A DNA stretch of 64,000 nucleotides from Agriterribacter humi (GTDB lineage Bacteria > Bacteroidota > Bacteroidia > Chitinophagales > Chitinophagaceae): positions 62,001-126,000 of the forward strand of contig NZ_VOHQ01000008.1 of the NCBI RefSeq assembly GCF_009192765.1, given 5' to 3'. This document shows, one piece after another, positions 16,930 through 24,960 of the stretch. The stretch's first letter is position 1. Each line of letters starts with the position of its first letter. The notes beneath the pieces are model-generated. The model was not told the origin of the DNA. It worked only from the letters and a program-made list of their open reading frames with translations, and searched no databases. Made by a program: the position numbers and the translations under genes.

Positions 16930-18426
16930 CTATTTTATCGCCTTAAACAACCGGCTCCACCTGGGGCCGCCATCCCAACTGAACCATATCAGAGATGCTT
17001 TTCCTACCACATGATCTTCGGGTACATAGCCCCAGAACCTGGAGTCCTGCGAGTTGTGGCGGTTATCTCCCATCATCCAGAAATAATCCATGTTAAAAGT
17101 ATATTGGTTGGTTGGCTTACCGTTGATGATGAATTGGCCGTCTTTTTCTGCTAATGTATTGTGTTCGTAAACAGCAATGATCCTCCTGTAAAATGCAATA
17201 TTTTCCGGTGTAAGCGTAATGGTAGCTCCTTTTTTGGGAACCCATATTGGCCCGTAAAAATCTTCACTCCATTTGTAATGTGCTGTATCATTGGGAAACA
17301 CATTTGGATTAGATAGTTTTACATCTTTTGTCATGCTTTGTACATAGGGCAGTTTTTTCATCCGTTCCGCTTCCTCAGCGCTAAGATCAATCATATAATT
17401 CATATCATTGCCTACGAGCAGTTGCTGCCTTTCAGGGTCGGTTTCTACATGAAAATCCTCCTTTAATACATCTTCATCAAAATATTGCCCTTTGGTTTGC
17501 ACTCCATAAAAAGTTGCGGAAGCTTCGGGCACATATCCCGGTTTGCCATTTACATACAAAATTCCCTCTTTTAGCTGCAGGGTATCTCCCGGAATGCCTA
17601 CGCAGCGTTTAATAAAATTTTCTCTTTTATCTACAGGTCTTACTATTATATCATCTCTTTGAAGCAGGGCTTCGCGGTTGCCTCCATACTGGTCTCTCAG
17701 CACATCGTAATAATTGAGGTTCGACTGGTACTCGCCTATTACGGTATCGCCAACCGGGTAATTGAATACTACCACATCATTACGCTTTACCGGGGTTGTC
17801 CATAAACGTTTATAAGGAAGCTTAATCCATTCTAAATAAGATTTGCCGCCGGTTATGGGTGCGGTATGATGTACAAAAGGAATGGCCAGCGGGGTATTGG
17901 GAAGCCGTGGACCGTAGCTCATCTTGCTTACAAACAAAAAGTCATTTACCAGCAGCGTTTTTTCCATGCTGCCCGTTGGAATAACATAGGCTTCAAAAAT
18001 AAAAGTGCGTATGATGGTGGCTGCAACCACAGCAAAAACACCGGCGTCAATCCATTCCCTCGCAGAGGATTTTTTATAATTCTTTACCACGGCATTACCG
18101 GCATATCTTTCATTTTTCGAATATCCGAGGTAAGGTAAATATACAAAAGGAACAAAGACAGTTGCCGCGTGATGCAGCAATGAAAAACGGCCGAAATGCT
18201 CTACAAAACGGATAAATATCCAGATCGTAATGAACTGTCCAACAATGGGTATGAACTGCAAAAAAAACCAATATCTTTTCAAAGGCATTTTTTCCACCAT
18301 GCACCAGGTGTTGTAGAACGGAATCAATGCTTTCCAGGGCTCAATTCCAGCTTTTTTAAACATGCCATACAAACCAATAAGAGAACCAATCGTTGCTAAA
18401 ATAAAAAGGGTCCAGCCTAAACTCAT
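16930..18426 (-). CDS. lepB: Signal peptidase I, large Bacteroidota type
   Basis: 498 residues, much longer than E. coli LepB. Residues ~1-120 form several membrane helices (MSLGWTLFILATIGSLIGLYG onward, DUF5684-like), then a further anchor at ~128-148. The catalytic domain has box B 'IPTGSMEKTLLVNDFLFV' (nucleophile Ser near residue 152), the Lys box 'NFIKRCVGIPGDTLQLKEG' (near 271) and box E 'YFWMMGDNRHNSQDSRFWG'. A ~130-residue insertion lies between the Lys box and box E. It removes signal peptides at the outer face of the inner membrane. A lone gene upstream of cdd. Confidence 0.92.
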   Translation of the reverse strand: MSLGWTLFILATIGSLIGLYGMFKKAGIEPWKALIPFYNTWCMVEKMPLKRYWFFLQFIPIVGQFITIWIFIRFVEHFGRFSLLHHAATVFVPFVYLPYLGYSKNERYAGNAVVKNYKKSSAREWIDAGVFAVVAATIIRTFIFEAYVIPTGSMEKTLLVNDFLFVSKMSYGPRLPNTPLAIPFVHHTAPITGGKSYLEWIKLPYKRLWTTPVKRNDVVVFNYPVGDTVIGEYQSNLNYYDVLRDQYGGNREALLQRDDIIVRPVDKRENFIKRCVGIPGDTLQLKEGILYVNGKPGYVPEASATFYGVQTKGQYFDEDVLKEDFHVETDPERQQLLVGNDMNYMIDLSAEEAERMKKLPYVQSMTKDVKLSNPNVFPNDTAHYKWSEDFYGPIWVPKKGATITLTPENIAFYRRIIAVYEHNTLAEKDGQFIINGKPTNQYTFNMDYFWMMGDNRHNSQDSRFWGYVPEDHVVGKASLIWFSWDGGPRWSRLFKAIK

Positions 18427-18560
18427 GTAACTCTGTTTTTATGAAGTTGCCAAAAATAGTATAAATAGCTGATTATGGGGATATGTCGTTCATTATACCA
18501 AAATGTTACGACAATGAAATCCTTCTTTTGTTAATTAAAGCTTAACGGCTATGCCGCGTG

Positions 18561-19217
18561 TTAAATAATATCATTCAAAATATCGGATACTTCTTTGGGA
18601 TGCTGAAACACTAAAAAATGCCCGGCCGATGCGATGGTATGCGTTGGATGTGCCAGCGTGCATGGAAATATTTTATCGTTGCTGCCATGTAAATGAAACA
18701 GGTTTTCGGGTATCCATTCGTTTTTCCAGTTCAATACCTGGTGAACGGACCATTTCAGGTAATGGGGGTCTATGTTTTTCCTGTATTCGTGGGCTAACTT
18801 TTTTTCTTCTTCTGTTACGGCGCCCAAAAAATAATTTTCAACAGGCGAAAATAATTTTAACGGTCGAACAGCATGAAGGCGGCCTTTGGGTAGTATGGCA
18901 TCCAGGCTTAATTTACCGGAAGCCTTCATCCACCGTGGAATTTCATGATGCGTTTTTACACTGCTGATGAGGATTACTTTTTCAATCTCTATCAGCTTGG
19001 CAATCTCTATGCTTAATATCCCTCCAAAAGAAACCCCTACCAGGATGGCATCTTTTTCTGTGATCCTTTCACTCATACGCCGGGCATACGTTGTAAGATC
19101 TTCCCCGCGCCCGGGCATGAGCCAATGCAAATAATGCACATTTTTGCCACCCCAGTTCAGCTTGCTGAAGATCCTTTCATCGGAACCTAAACCACATATG
19201 CAATATATTGTTTTCAA
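18561..19217 (-). CDS. Alpha/beta-hydrolase fold protein
   Basis: 218 residues. The nucleophile elbow is 'ILVGVSFGGILSIEIAKL' (G-V-S-F-G); a late Asp lies in 'LHGSNDKIFPC' and the His in 'IASAGHFLVFQHP'. There is no signal peptide, so it is cytoplasmic. Substrate unknown. The start is TTG at 19217: the next in-frame codons upstream reach a stop without ATG. It lies 8 bases downstream of the NtrC-like regulator and is probably translated from the same mRNA. Confidence 0.75.
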   Translation of the reverse strand: MKTIYCICGLGSDERIFSKLNWGGKNVHYLHWLMPGRGEDLTTYARRMSERITEKDAILVGVSFGGILSIEIAKLIEIEKVILISSVKTHHEIPRWMKASGKLSLDAILPKGRLHAVRPLKLFSPVENYFLGAVTEEEKKLAHEYRKNIDPHYLKWSVHQVLNWKNEWIPENLFHLHGSNDKIFPCTLAHPTHTIASAGHFLVFQHPKEVSDILNDII

Positions 19218-19225
19218 ACCAAGGC

Positions 19226-20389
19226 TTACTTACCAGGAAGTACGTAACTATTTATATCTTCTGTGGTGATGTTTTTACCGGAAAGAATGACCAGCCTTTC
19301 CACTACATTTCGCAGTTCGCGTATATTGCCAGTCCAGTTGTTTTCCTGCAATGCTTTTAATGCATCATCGTCTATGTCTTTTGGGGCAATACCATAATCG
19401 GCGCATATATCTGTAAGAAATTTTTCCACCAGTAACGGAATATCATCTTTTCTGTCGTTAAGCGAAGGAACATGTATGATGATTACGCTTAAGCGATGAT
19501 AAAGGTCAAGACGGAATTGTTTTTCATCCACTTCCTGAAGCAGGTCTTTGTTGGTAGCGGCAATTACCCTTACGTCTACAGTAATATCTTTATCTCCGCC
19601 TACCCGGGTTATTTTTCCTTCCTGCAGAGCTCTTAATACTTTAGCCTGCGCATTCAGGCTCATATCCCCAATTTCATCCAGGAAGAGGGTTCCGCCATGT
19701 GCCTGTTCAAACTTCCCTATGCGTTGTTTTACTGCCGAAGTAAAGGAGCCTTTTTCGTGGCCGAATAATTCACTTTCGATGAGTTCTCCGGGAATGGCGG
19801 CACAGTTCACTTCAATGAGCGGACCCTTGTTGCGACTGCTTTTTTCATGTATCCAGCGCGCCACCAATTCTTTACCCACACCATTTTCACCCATGATCAT
19901 TATCCTTGCATCTGTTGGCGCTACTTTATCAATGGTTTCCCTGATTTTCAAAATCGGGGCCGATTCTCCGATCATTTCCTCTACCTTAATTACCTTCCGG
20001 CGAAGCACTTTTGTTTCGGTAACCAGGTCGGTTTTATCCATTGCATTGCGAATGGTGATCAGCAGCCTGTTCAGATCGGGCGGTTTTGAAACATAATCAT
20101 ATGCTCCCTTTTTTACGGCTTCTACTGCTGTCTCAATGGTGCCATGCCCGGATATCATTATAATGGGAACATCAGGATTTATTTCGCTGGCTTTATCCAG
20201 AAACTCAATGCCGTCTATCTTTGGCATTTTAATATCACAAAGCACTACATCGTAACTTTTTTCTTTAAACCTTTTCAGTCCCTCCTCGCCATCACCGGCC
20301 TCATCTATTTTATATCCTTCGTAGGAAAGGATCTCTCCCAAAGTTTTACGTATCGCTTTTTCATCGTCAATGATCAGAATGTTCGACAT
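19226..20389 (-). CDS. NtrC-family sigma-54 response regulator lacking the C-terminal HTH
   Basis: 387 residues. The receiver domain has D52 in 'VVLCDIKMPKIDGIEF' as the phosphate acceptor and K/T switch residues in 'IIMISGHGT' and 'DYVSKPPDL'. The AAA+ domain has Walker A 'MGENGVGKELVARW', Walker B 'GGTLFLDEIGDMS', and the sigma-54 contact loop in which canonical GAFTGA reads GSFTSA (about residues 214-219). The arginine finger region is 'RLDLYHRLSVIIIHVPSL'. The protein ends at 'RLVILSGKNITTEDINSYVLPGK', just after the sensor-2 region, so no Fis HTH follows. Phosphorylation should control it; DNA targeting is unclear. Heads an operon with the hydrolase. Confidence 0.88.
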   Translation of the reverse strand: MSNILIIDDEKAIRKTLGEILSYEGYKIDEAGDGEEGLKRFKEKSYDVVLCDIKMPKIDGIEFLDKASEINPDVPIIMISGHGTIETAVEAVKKGAYDYVSKPPDLNRLLITIRNAMDKTDLVTETKVLRRKVIKVEEMIGESAPILKIRETIDKVAPTDARIMIMGENGVGKELVARWIHEKSSRNKGPLIEVNCAAIPGELIESELFGHEKGSFTSAVKQRIGKFEQAHGGTLFLDEIGDMSLNAQAKVLRALQEGKITRVGGDKDITVDVRVIAATNKDLLQEVDEKQFRLDLYHRLSVIIIHVPSLNDRKDDIPLLVEKFLTDICADYGIAPKDIDDDALKALQENNWTGNIRELRNVVERLVILSGKNITTEDINSYVLPGK

Positions 20390-20427
20390 AGTTAGAATGA
20401 CTTTTAATTGCTCAAAAATAAGGAATT

Positions 20428-20550
20428 ATGAGAGGTTTCAGGTTTCAGGTCTCAGGTTTCAGGGTACAATGTTGCAGGTTGCAGTGTTGGAGGTTGAGGT
20501 TTCACACTCACCGCACTAACCACTTATCACTTGCCACTAATCACTACTTC
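20428..20550. repeat. Low-complexity intergenic repeat block
   Basis: Words based on AGGTTTCAGGT and GCAGGTTGCAG run for ~70 bases, then CCACTTATCACTTGCCACTAATCACTAC for ~40. Similar blocks (CCTGAAACCTGTA, CCTGCAACCTG) occur at 26526-26558, 38461-38520 and 39620-39665. There is no coding potential; it separates the NtrC-like gene from the small protein at 20680. Confidence 0.6.
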
Positions 20551-20607
20551 ACCCCTTTATCAAATGCTAAAATTCAATAATGCATTCGATGTTTTTCTTT
20601 AAAAACC

Positions 20608-20638
20608 TTGCACTTCATACCATTCACAGCTACATTTG
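20608..20638 (+). promoter_or_regulatory. Bacteroidota-type promoter
   Basis: TTG at 20608-20610 and TACATTTG at 20631-20638 (matches TAnnTTTG), separated by 20 bases as in the sigma-ABfr/primary sigma consensus. Transcription would start near 20645, about 35 bases before the ATG of the 48-residue membrane protein. Confidence 0.55.
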
Positions 20639-20679
20639 CGTTAATTAATCATTATCCTGTAAAACTAAATGAATCATCC

Positions 20680-20826
20680 ATGAAAACTCAAGTAATTAAA
20701 GCCAATCATGCCGTTGAAGTTCCTACCTGGAAATTGATCACTAAATTAGGTTTGTTAGCTGCTTTTTGTATGGGATTATGTTATCTTTTTGCAGTAGGCG
20801 TATCTTCTTTAGCTTCAATATTTTAA
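20680..20826 (+). CDS. 48-residue single-pass membrane protein
   Basis: MKTQVIKANHAVEVPTWKLI leads into one hydrophobic segment of about 25 residues (LGLLAAFCMGLCYLFAVGVSSL) and ends ASIF. It has a basic/polar N-terminus, so the N-terminus is probably cytoplasmic. A consensus promoter stands 42 bases upstream of the start. It lies tail to tail with the TonB-dependent receptor, whose stop is only 7 bases away. No recognised family; the good promoter and clean membrane helix favour a real gene. Confidence 0.6.
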   Translation: MKTQVIKANHAVEVPTWKLITKLGLLAAFCMGLCYLFAVGVSSLASIF

Positions 20827-20833
20827 ATTTTTA

Positions 20834-22915
20834 CTACAGATTTACAATTAGCCCTCCGTAATAATTTCGCCCGGGAGCGGGATTGTAAAACCTGTTGCCG
20901 TAGGCATTAATATCGTTTCCCAAACTGTATAACTGGTTCAATGCATTGTCTATTCCTGTAAAAAGTTCAATAGAAAATGCATTGAATTCCTTTTTCCAGC
21001 CCAGCCTGGCCAGCAGCACCTGGTAAGAGGGGGCATAAAAACCATTGGCATCGTTTAAAGGAAGCTTTGAAGTTTGGGTAAATGAGGTGTTTAAATACAA
21101 CCCGTATGCAGTGCTCATATCAAAGCCGCCCGACCAGATCGTTTTTGCCACACCTGTTAAGGCATTCCCCGAATAATCCTTATCATCAATGGAATAATCC
21201 GTAAAAGAAAAATCATTCAGTGTAATGCTCGTCCAGAGTTTTGCGGTTCGTACAAACGTAACGCTATTTTGCACCAGGATATATTCGGTAAATACTTCCA
21301 CTCCCTTTTGATCGGTTCCCCCGGCATTTACAAAATATTCTGCACCTGTATCATTGATCCTTCTAACAATAGCGTCCTGCAGTTTAAAATGGTAAGCTGT
21401 AATATCAAATAGCAAACGATTCTTCCAAAGCTTCCCGCGAAGCCCTATTTCACGGTTCCATCCGTATTCGGGTTGAAGGTTGCTGTAAAAACTCCCTTCA
21501 GACGGTCTTACTTCTGCTATGGCAGGAGGCGAAAATCCTTTGCTGACAGATGCATACAGGGATACATTGTCTGTTATGCGATACAATCCTGCCACCCGGG
21601 GTAATAACTGTTCATCCAGTCTCTTTTTCTTCTTCGAATCATCCAGATCCGTAAGACGCTGATAGTGGTAAACAAAGAAATTGGTGCCTAAGCCTGCCTG
21701 CAACTGGAATTTTTTGCCCAACTGCCATTCGCCTTGTAAAAAAGGTAATAGTTGTCTTGCCCAAATTTTGTCTCTGAACTGAATGGTATCCGCATTGCCC
21801 CGCTGGTTGCCATAATTATTGATAGCTGAATAATTATACAGCCACTCCATGCCTGCAATAAATTTCAAATCGTGCCTGCCGGTAACAGTGTGATATACCA
21901 TTTTGGTGCGTAAGCCCACATTGGTTTCCTTTCTTGCTTCGTAATTGGTAATAAAGGGATTTTTAAAATCGGTATAAGCCAGCATCAGGGAAGTGGTGTT
22001 GCTCCAGTGTTTATTGAATTTATACTGGTTGCTTAATCCGGCAAAAGGTGTTTTATTATAAATGGCGGCTTTTTGTTCTGCAGCGCCCGGCGCAGTTGGG
22101 GTAGCCGGCCTGGCCTGTCGGGGATCGGCCTGCATTTGCTGCAAGGTTAATCCGCCCGGTGTTTGGTAATACATATCCGCGTACATCAAAATCCAGTCAA
22201 GCTTATCCTTTTCAGATAACCGTGCCGATCCGTTCCATTGCAGTACATCCCTGCGCAACCGGGTGTTTTGCCTGTATCCGTCGGATTGCAGGTGACTTTG
22301 GGTTAGTGATGAACTGATGTTTTTATCCTGGTACTGCCATTGTACATTTTCACCAAACAGTCCGTATGAGCCTCCGTTAATCTGGGCCCGGAAATGATGT
22401 TTCTGAGCAATATTTTCCTGCAGGGGTGGTTCATCCGAATGAAGTATAACCACTCCACCGGTATTGGCTCCATACATGCTTCCTGCCGGTCCTTTCAATA
22501 TTTCAATTAGCCTGATGCTGTTCTGGTCAACCAGGTTGAAATATGTATTTCCGCCTGCATCTGTAAAAGGTATATCATTCCAGTACACTTTTACATTCCG
22601 AACTCCAAAAGGCGAACGAAGCAGGCTGCCCCTGATGCTTAAACGGTAGCTGCCGGGCGACCGCTCTTCCATTCTAACGCCCGGAACAATGTTTATTGCT
22701 GGTACCAGTGATGCATTGGAAAATCTTTGTATATCCCTCCGGCTAACAGTCCCCGCCGACACAGGGGTTTCCAGCAGGCGCTTATCGGATTCAAAGCCCT
22801 TAATTACTACTTCCGTCATGAGCTGAACGGTATCAGGTTTTGTAAACGGCACTTTTTGCTGCGCAACAGCAGATAGTGATATAAAGAGGAGGATGAGGTA
22901 TGTATTTTTTTTCAT
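20834..22915 (-). CDS. TonB-dependent outer-membrane receptor
   Basis: About 693 residues from ATG at 22915 (MKKNTYLILLFISLSAVAQQ signal peptide; an ATG at 22936 is less likely). The plug domain begins 'LLETPVSAGTVSRRDIQRF' and contains 'IPFTDAGGNTYFNLVDQNSI' and 'IEILKGPAGSMYGANTGGVVI', the classic plug signature. The rest is a 22-strand barrel ending in an aromatic/Leu strand (YYGGLIVNL). It lacks the CarboxypepD_reg leader of SusC and has no SusD neighbour, so it resembles siderophore/vitamin receptors (FecA/BtuB type). The ligand is unknown. Confidence 0.9.
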   Translation of the reverse strand: MKKNTYLILLFISLSAVAQQKVPFTKPDTVQLMTEVVIKGFESDKRLLETPVSAGTVSRRDIQRFSNASLVPAINIVPGVRMEERSPGSYRLSIRGSLLRSPFGVRNVKVYWNDIPFTDAGGNTYFNLVDQNSIRLIEILKGPAGSMYGANTGGVVILHSDEPPLQENIAQKHHFRAQINGGSYGLFGENVQWQYQDKNISSSLTQSHLQSDGYRQNTRLRRDVLQWNGSARLSEKDKLDWILMYADMYYQTPGGLTLQQMQADPRQARPATPTAPGAAEQKAAIYNKTPFAGLSNQYKFNKHWSNTTSLMLAYTDFKNPFITNYEARKETNVGLRTKMVYHTVTGRHDLKFIAGMEWLYNYSAINNYGNQRGNADTIQFRDKIWARQLLPFLQGEWQLGKKFQLQAGLGTNFFVYHYQRLTDLDDSKKKKRLDEQLLPRVAGLYRITDNVSLYASVSKGFSPPAIAEVRPSEGSFYSNLQPEYGWNREIGLRGKLWKNRLLFDITAYHFKLQDAIVRRINDTGAEYFVNAGGTDQKGVEVFTEYILVQNSVTFVRTAKLWTSITLNDFSFTDYSIDDKDYSGNALTGVAKTIWSGGFDMSTAYGLYLNTSFTQTSKLPLNDANGFYAPSYQVLLARLGWKKEFNAFSIELFTGIDNALNQLYSLGNDINAYGNRFYNPAPGRNYYGGLIVNL

Positions 22916-22935
22916 TGCGGTATCAAAATTATTCA

Positions 22936-22966
22936 AAAAAAATCCCGAAGCGCTGAACTCCGGGAT
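22936..22966 (-). terminator. Intrinsic terminator of pdhB
   Basis: On the minus strand ATCCCGGAG ... CTTCGGGAT forms a stem around TTCAGCG and is followed by TTTTTTTT. It lies 29-59 bases beyond the pdhB stop and just before the receptor's start region. Confidence 0.85.
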
Positions 22967-22994
22967 AATATGTTTTCTGAATCCAGAAAGACGG

Positions 22995-23984
22995 TTATTT
23001 TTTTATATACATAACCTCTTTTACCAGCTTTACTGTTCGGGGAACATCCGGCAGGTAAGCAGCCACCAGGTTGGGCGCGTAGTGCATAGGTGCATCGGCG
23101 CTTGTAATTCTGCGAACAGGTGCATCCAGATAGTCAAATGCTTCTTTTTGTATGCGGTATGCCAGTTCGGATGATACGGAAGCAAATGGCCACTGTTCTT
23201 CCACAATTACCAGGCGGTTGGTTTTCTTCACCGATTCAAAAACGGTGTGCCAGTCTAACGGGCGAATGGTGCGCAGATCAATTACTTCTGCACTGATATT
23301 TTCTTTTGCCAATTCCTCAGCGGCGCCCAGTGCTATCTTCATCATTTTATTGAACGAAACTATGGTAACATCCGTTCCGGCACGCTTTATATCGGCCTTG
23401 CCAATTGGTATCAGGTATTCTTCTTCGGGAACTTCCCCTTTTTCGCCATACATAACTTCACTTTCCATAAAAATAACAGGGTCATCATCTCTTATAGCGC
23501 TCTTTAGCAATCCCTTGGCATCATAAGGGTTTGAAACAGAGATCACCTTTAGTCCTGGTATATTGGCATATAAACTTTCAAATGCCGTGGAGTGCTGTGC
23601 ACCCAACTGACCGGCGGAACCATTGGGTCCGCGAAAAACAATAGGACAACCTACCTGTCCGCCACTCATAGCCAACATTTTGGAAGCCGTATTTAGAATC
23701 TGGTCAAGCGGCAGTACCGCAAAATTCCAGGTCATATATTCCACAATCGGGCGAAGTCCGTTTTGCGCTGCGCCTACAGCCACGCCTGTAAAGCCCAGTT
23801 CAGAAATAGGGGTATCAATCACTCTTTTGGGACCAAATTCATCGAGCATACCCTGGCTTACTTTATAAGCTCCATTGTATTCTGCTACTTCTTCTCCCAT
23901 TAAAAAAACCCTTTCGTCACGGCGCATTTCTTCGTTCATCGCCTCCCGTAAAGCTTCACGAAATTGTATAACACGGTTTGCCAT
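22995..23984 (-). CDS. pdhB: Pyruvate dehydrogenase E1 component, beta subunit
   Basis: 329 residues from ATG at 23984 (MANRVIQFREALREAMNEEM); an upstream ATG at 24011 would add nine residues that are not conserved in the family. Landmarks of the transketolase-like Pyr domain: 'ERVFLMGEEVAEYNGAYKVSQG', 'VIDTPISELGFTGVAVGAA', 'LRPIVEYMTWNF' and the C-terminal 'NRLVIVEEQWPFASVSSELAYRIQ'. With the alpha subunit (not in the window) it binds TPP and decarboxylates pyruvate. A lone gene here, which is common in Bacteroidota. Confidence 0.93.
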   Translation of the reverse strand: MANRVIQFREALREAMNEEMRRDERVFLMGEEVAEYNGAYKVSQGMLDEFGPKRVIDTPISELGFTGVAVGAAQNGLRPIVEYMTWNFAVLPLDQILNTASKMLAMSGGQVGCPIVFRGPNGSAGQLGAQHSTAFESLYANIPGLKVISVSNPYDAKGLLKSAIRDDDPVIFMESEVMYGEKGEVPEEEYLIPIGKADIKRAGTDVTIVSFNKMMKIALGAAEELAKENISAEVIDLRTIRPLDWHTVFESVKKTNRLVIVEEQWPFASVSSELAYRIQKEAFDYLDAPVRRITSADAPMHYAPNLVAAYLPDVPRTVKLVKEVMYIKK

Positions 23985-24057
23985 CTTATTTTCTTGGTTT
24001 GAGGAGAGCAAAAATATCAGTTGTAGGGCAGATAACCAAAAGGATATATCAAACGAA

Positions 24058-24092
24058 TTTAAGATTTAAGATTTCTGATTTAAGATTTTTTG
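24058..24092. repeat. ATTTAAGATTTCTGATT-type intergenic repeat
   Basis: Imperfect 9-10 base words (AAGATTTAAG, ATTTCTGATT, TAAGATTTTT) directly upstream of the DeoR-type gene promoter. Related blocks lie at 24888-24915, 26428-26515, 36745-36796, 38413-38457 and 61046-61100. Confidence 0.5.
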
Positions 24093-24105
24093 TATTTATT
24101 TCTTT

Positions 24106-24113
24106 TACTTTTG
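24106..24113 (+). promoter_or_regulatory. Candidate -7 box for the DeoR-type regulator
   Basis: TACTTTTG matches TAnnTTTG and sits 21 bases upstream of the ATG at 24134. No clear TTG at the expected -33 distance. Confidence 0.4.
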
Positions 24114-24133
24114 GGCAGAAACAAATTTAAAAA

Positions 24134-24883
24134 ATGCTCAAACGCGAACGACAGGCATTTATCCTTCACCAGGTCAATATTCACAATAAAGTGCTTTCTT
24201 CAGGTTTAAGTGAAGAAATGAAAGTATCGGAAGATACGATCCGGCGTGACCTCCAGGAATTATCCGATGAAGGCAAAATCATTAAAGTACATGGCGGCGC
24301 ATTATCCTGCTCATTCAGTCATGTAGGGTATCCTTCCGAAAAGATATATTCTCATACGCATAAAAAAATTATTGCCACCAAAGCGCTTAGTCTTATACAG
24401 GACGGCATGTTCATATTAACTACCGGGGGAACCACCATTGTAGAGCTGGCAAGGATATTACCGATGCAGTTGAGAGCTACTTTTGTATCGTGCAGCATAC
24501 CTGCCATACTTGAATATTCCAATCATCCGAATATTGATGTAATTGTTGTTGGTGATAAGCTCTCCAAGAACTCAAAGATTACGGTAGGCGGAGATGCCAT
24601 TGCTACGATTCGCCAGATCAAAGCAGATATTTGCCTGCTGGGCGTTAACTCAATTGATATTGAACATGGTGTTACAGACAGCGACTGGGAAGTGGTACAA
24701 ATTAAAAAAGCCATGATTGAGTCGGCAAAAAAAACGGTTTGTCTTACCATTTCCGAAAAGGTAAATACGGTTCAGCCTTTAAGGGTTTGTGGCTTACACC
24801 AGATTGATATACTGGCTACCGAATTACCCCCCGAAAATCCGCTTTTACAGCCCTACATTAATGCGGGGATACAGGTGTTGTAA
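24134..24883 (+). CDS. DeoR/GlpR-family transcriptional regulator
   Basis: 249 residues. N-terminal winged HTH: 'MLKRERQAFILHQV' then 'MKVSEDTIRRDLQELSDEGKI' and 'KVHGGAL', the family signature. The C-terminal DeoRC sensor domain (ISOCOT fold) has 'ILTTGGTTIVELARIL' and 'CLLGVNSIDIEHGVTDSDWEV', the phosphosugar-binding loops. It likely represses a sugar-phosphate gene set and responds to a phosphorylated sugar. The next gene downstream, an M28 peptidase, starts 77 bases later and is not an obvious target. Confidence 0.88.
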   Translation: MLKRERQAFILHQVNIHNKVLSSGLSEEMKVSEDTIRRDLQELSDEGKIIKVHGGALSCSFSHVGYPSEKIYSHTHKKIIATKALSLIQDGMFILTTGGTTIVELARILPMQLRATFVSCSIPAILEYSNHPNIDVIVVGDKLSKNSKITVGGDAIATIRQIKADICLLGVNSIDIEHGVTDSDWEVVQIKKAMIESAKKTVCLTISEKVNTVQPLRVCGLHQIDILATELPPENPLLQPYINAGIQVL

Positions 24884-24960
24884 GAGATTTGTGATTTGAG
24901 ATTTGAAATTTAAAATATCGCACTGGCATCGTCAATGCCTTCATATATTCTCGTTTAAGC

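Noticed and set aside
20428-20550. CRISPR array
   Set aside because: Words are imperfect, adjacent and without unique spacers; no cas genes.
20834-22915. SusC-type polysaccharide utilisation locus
   Set aside because: No SusD gene beside it and no leading carboxypeptidase-regulatory domain; GH92 is 36 kb away.
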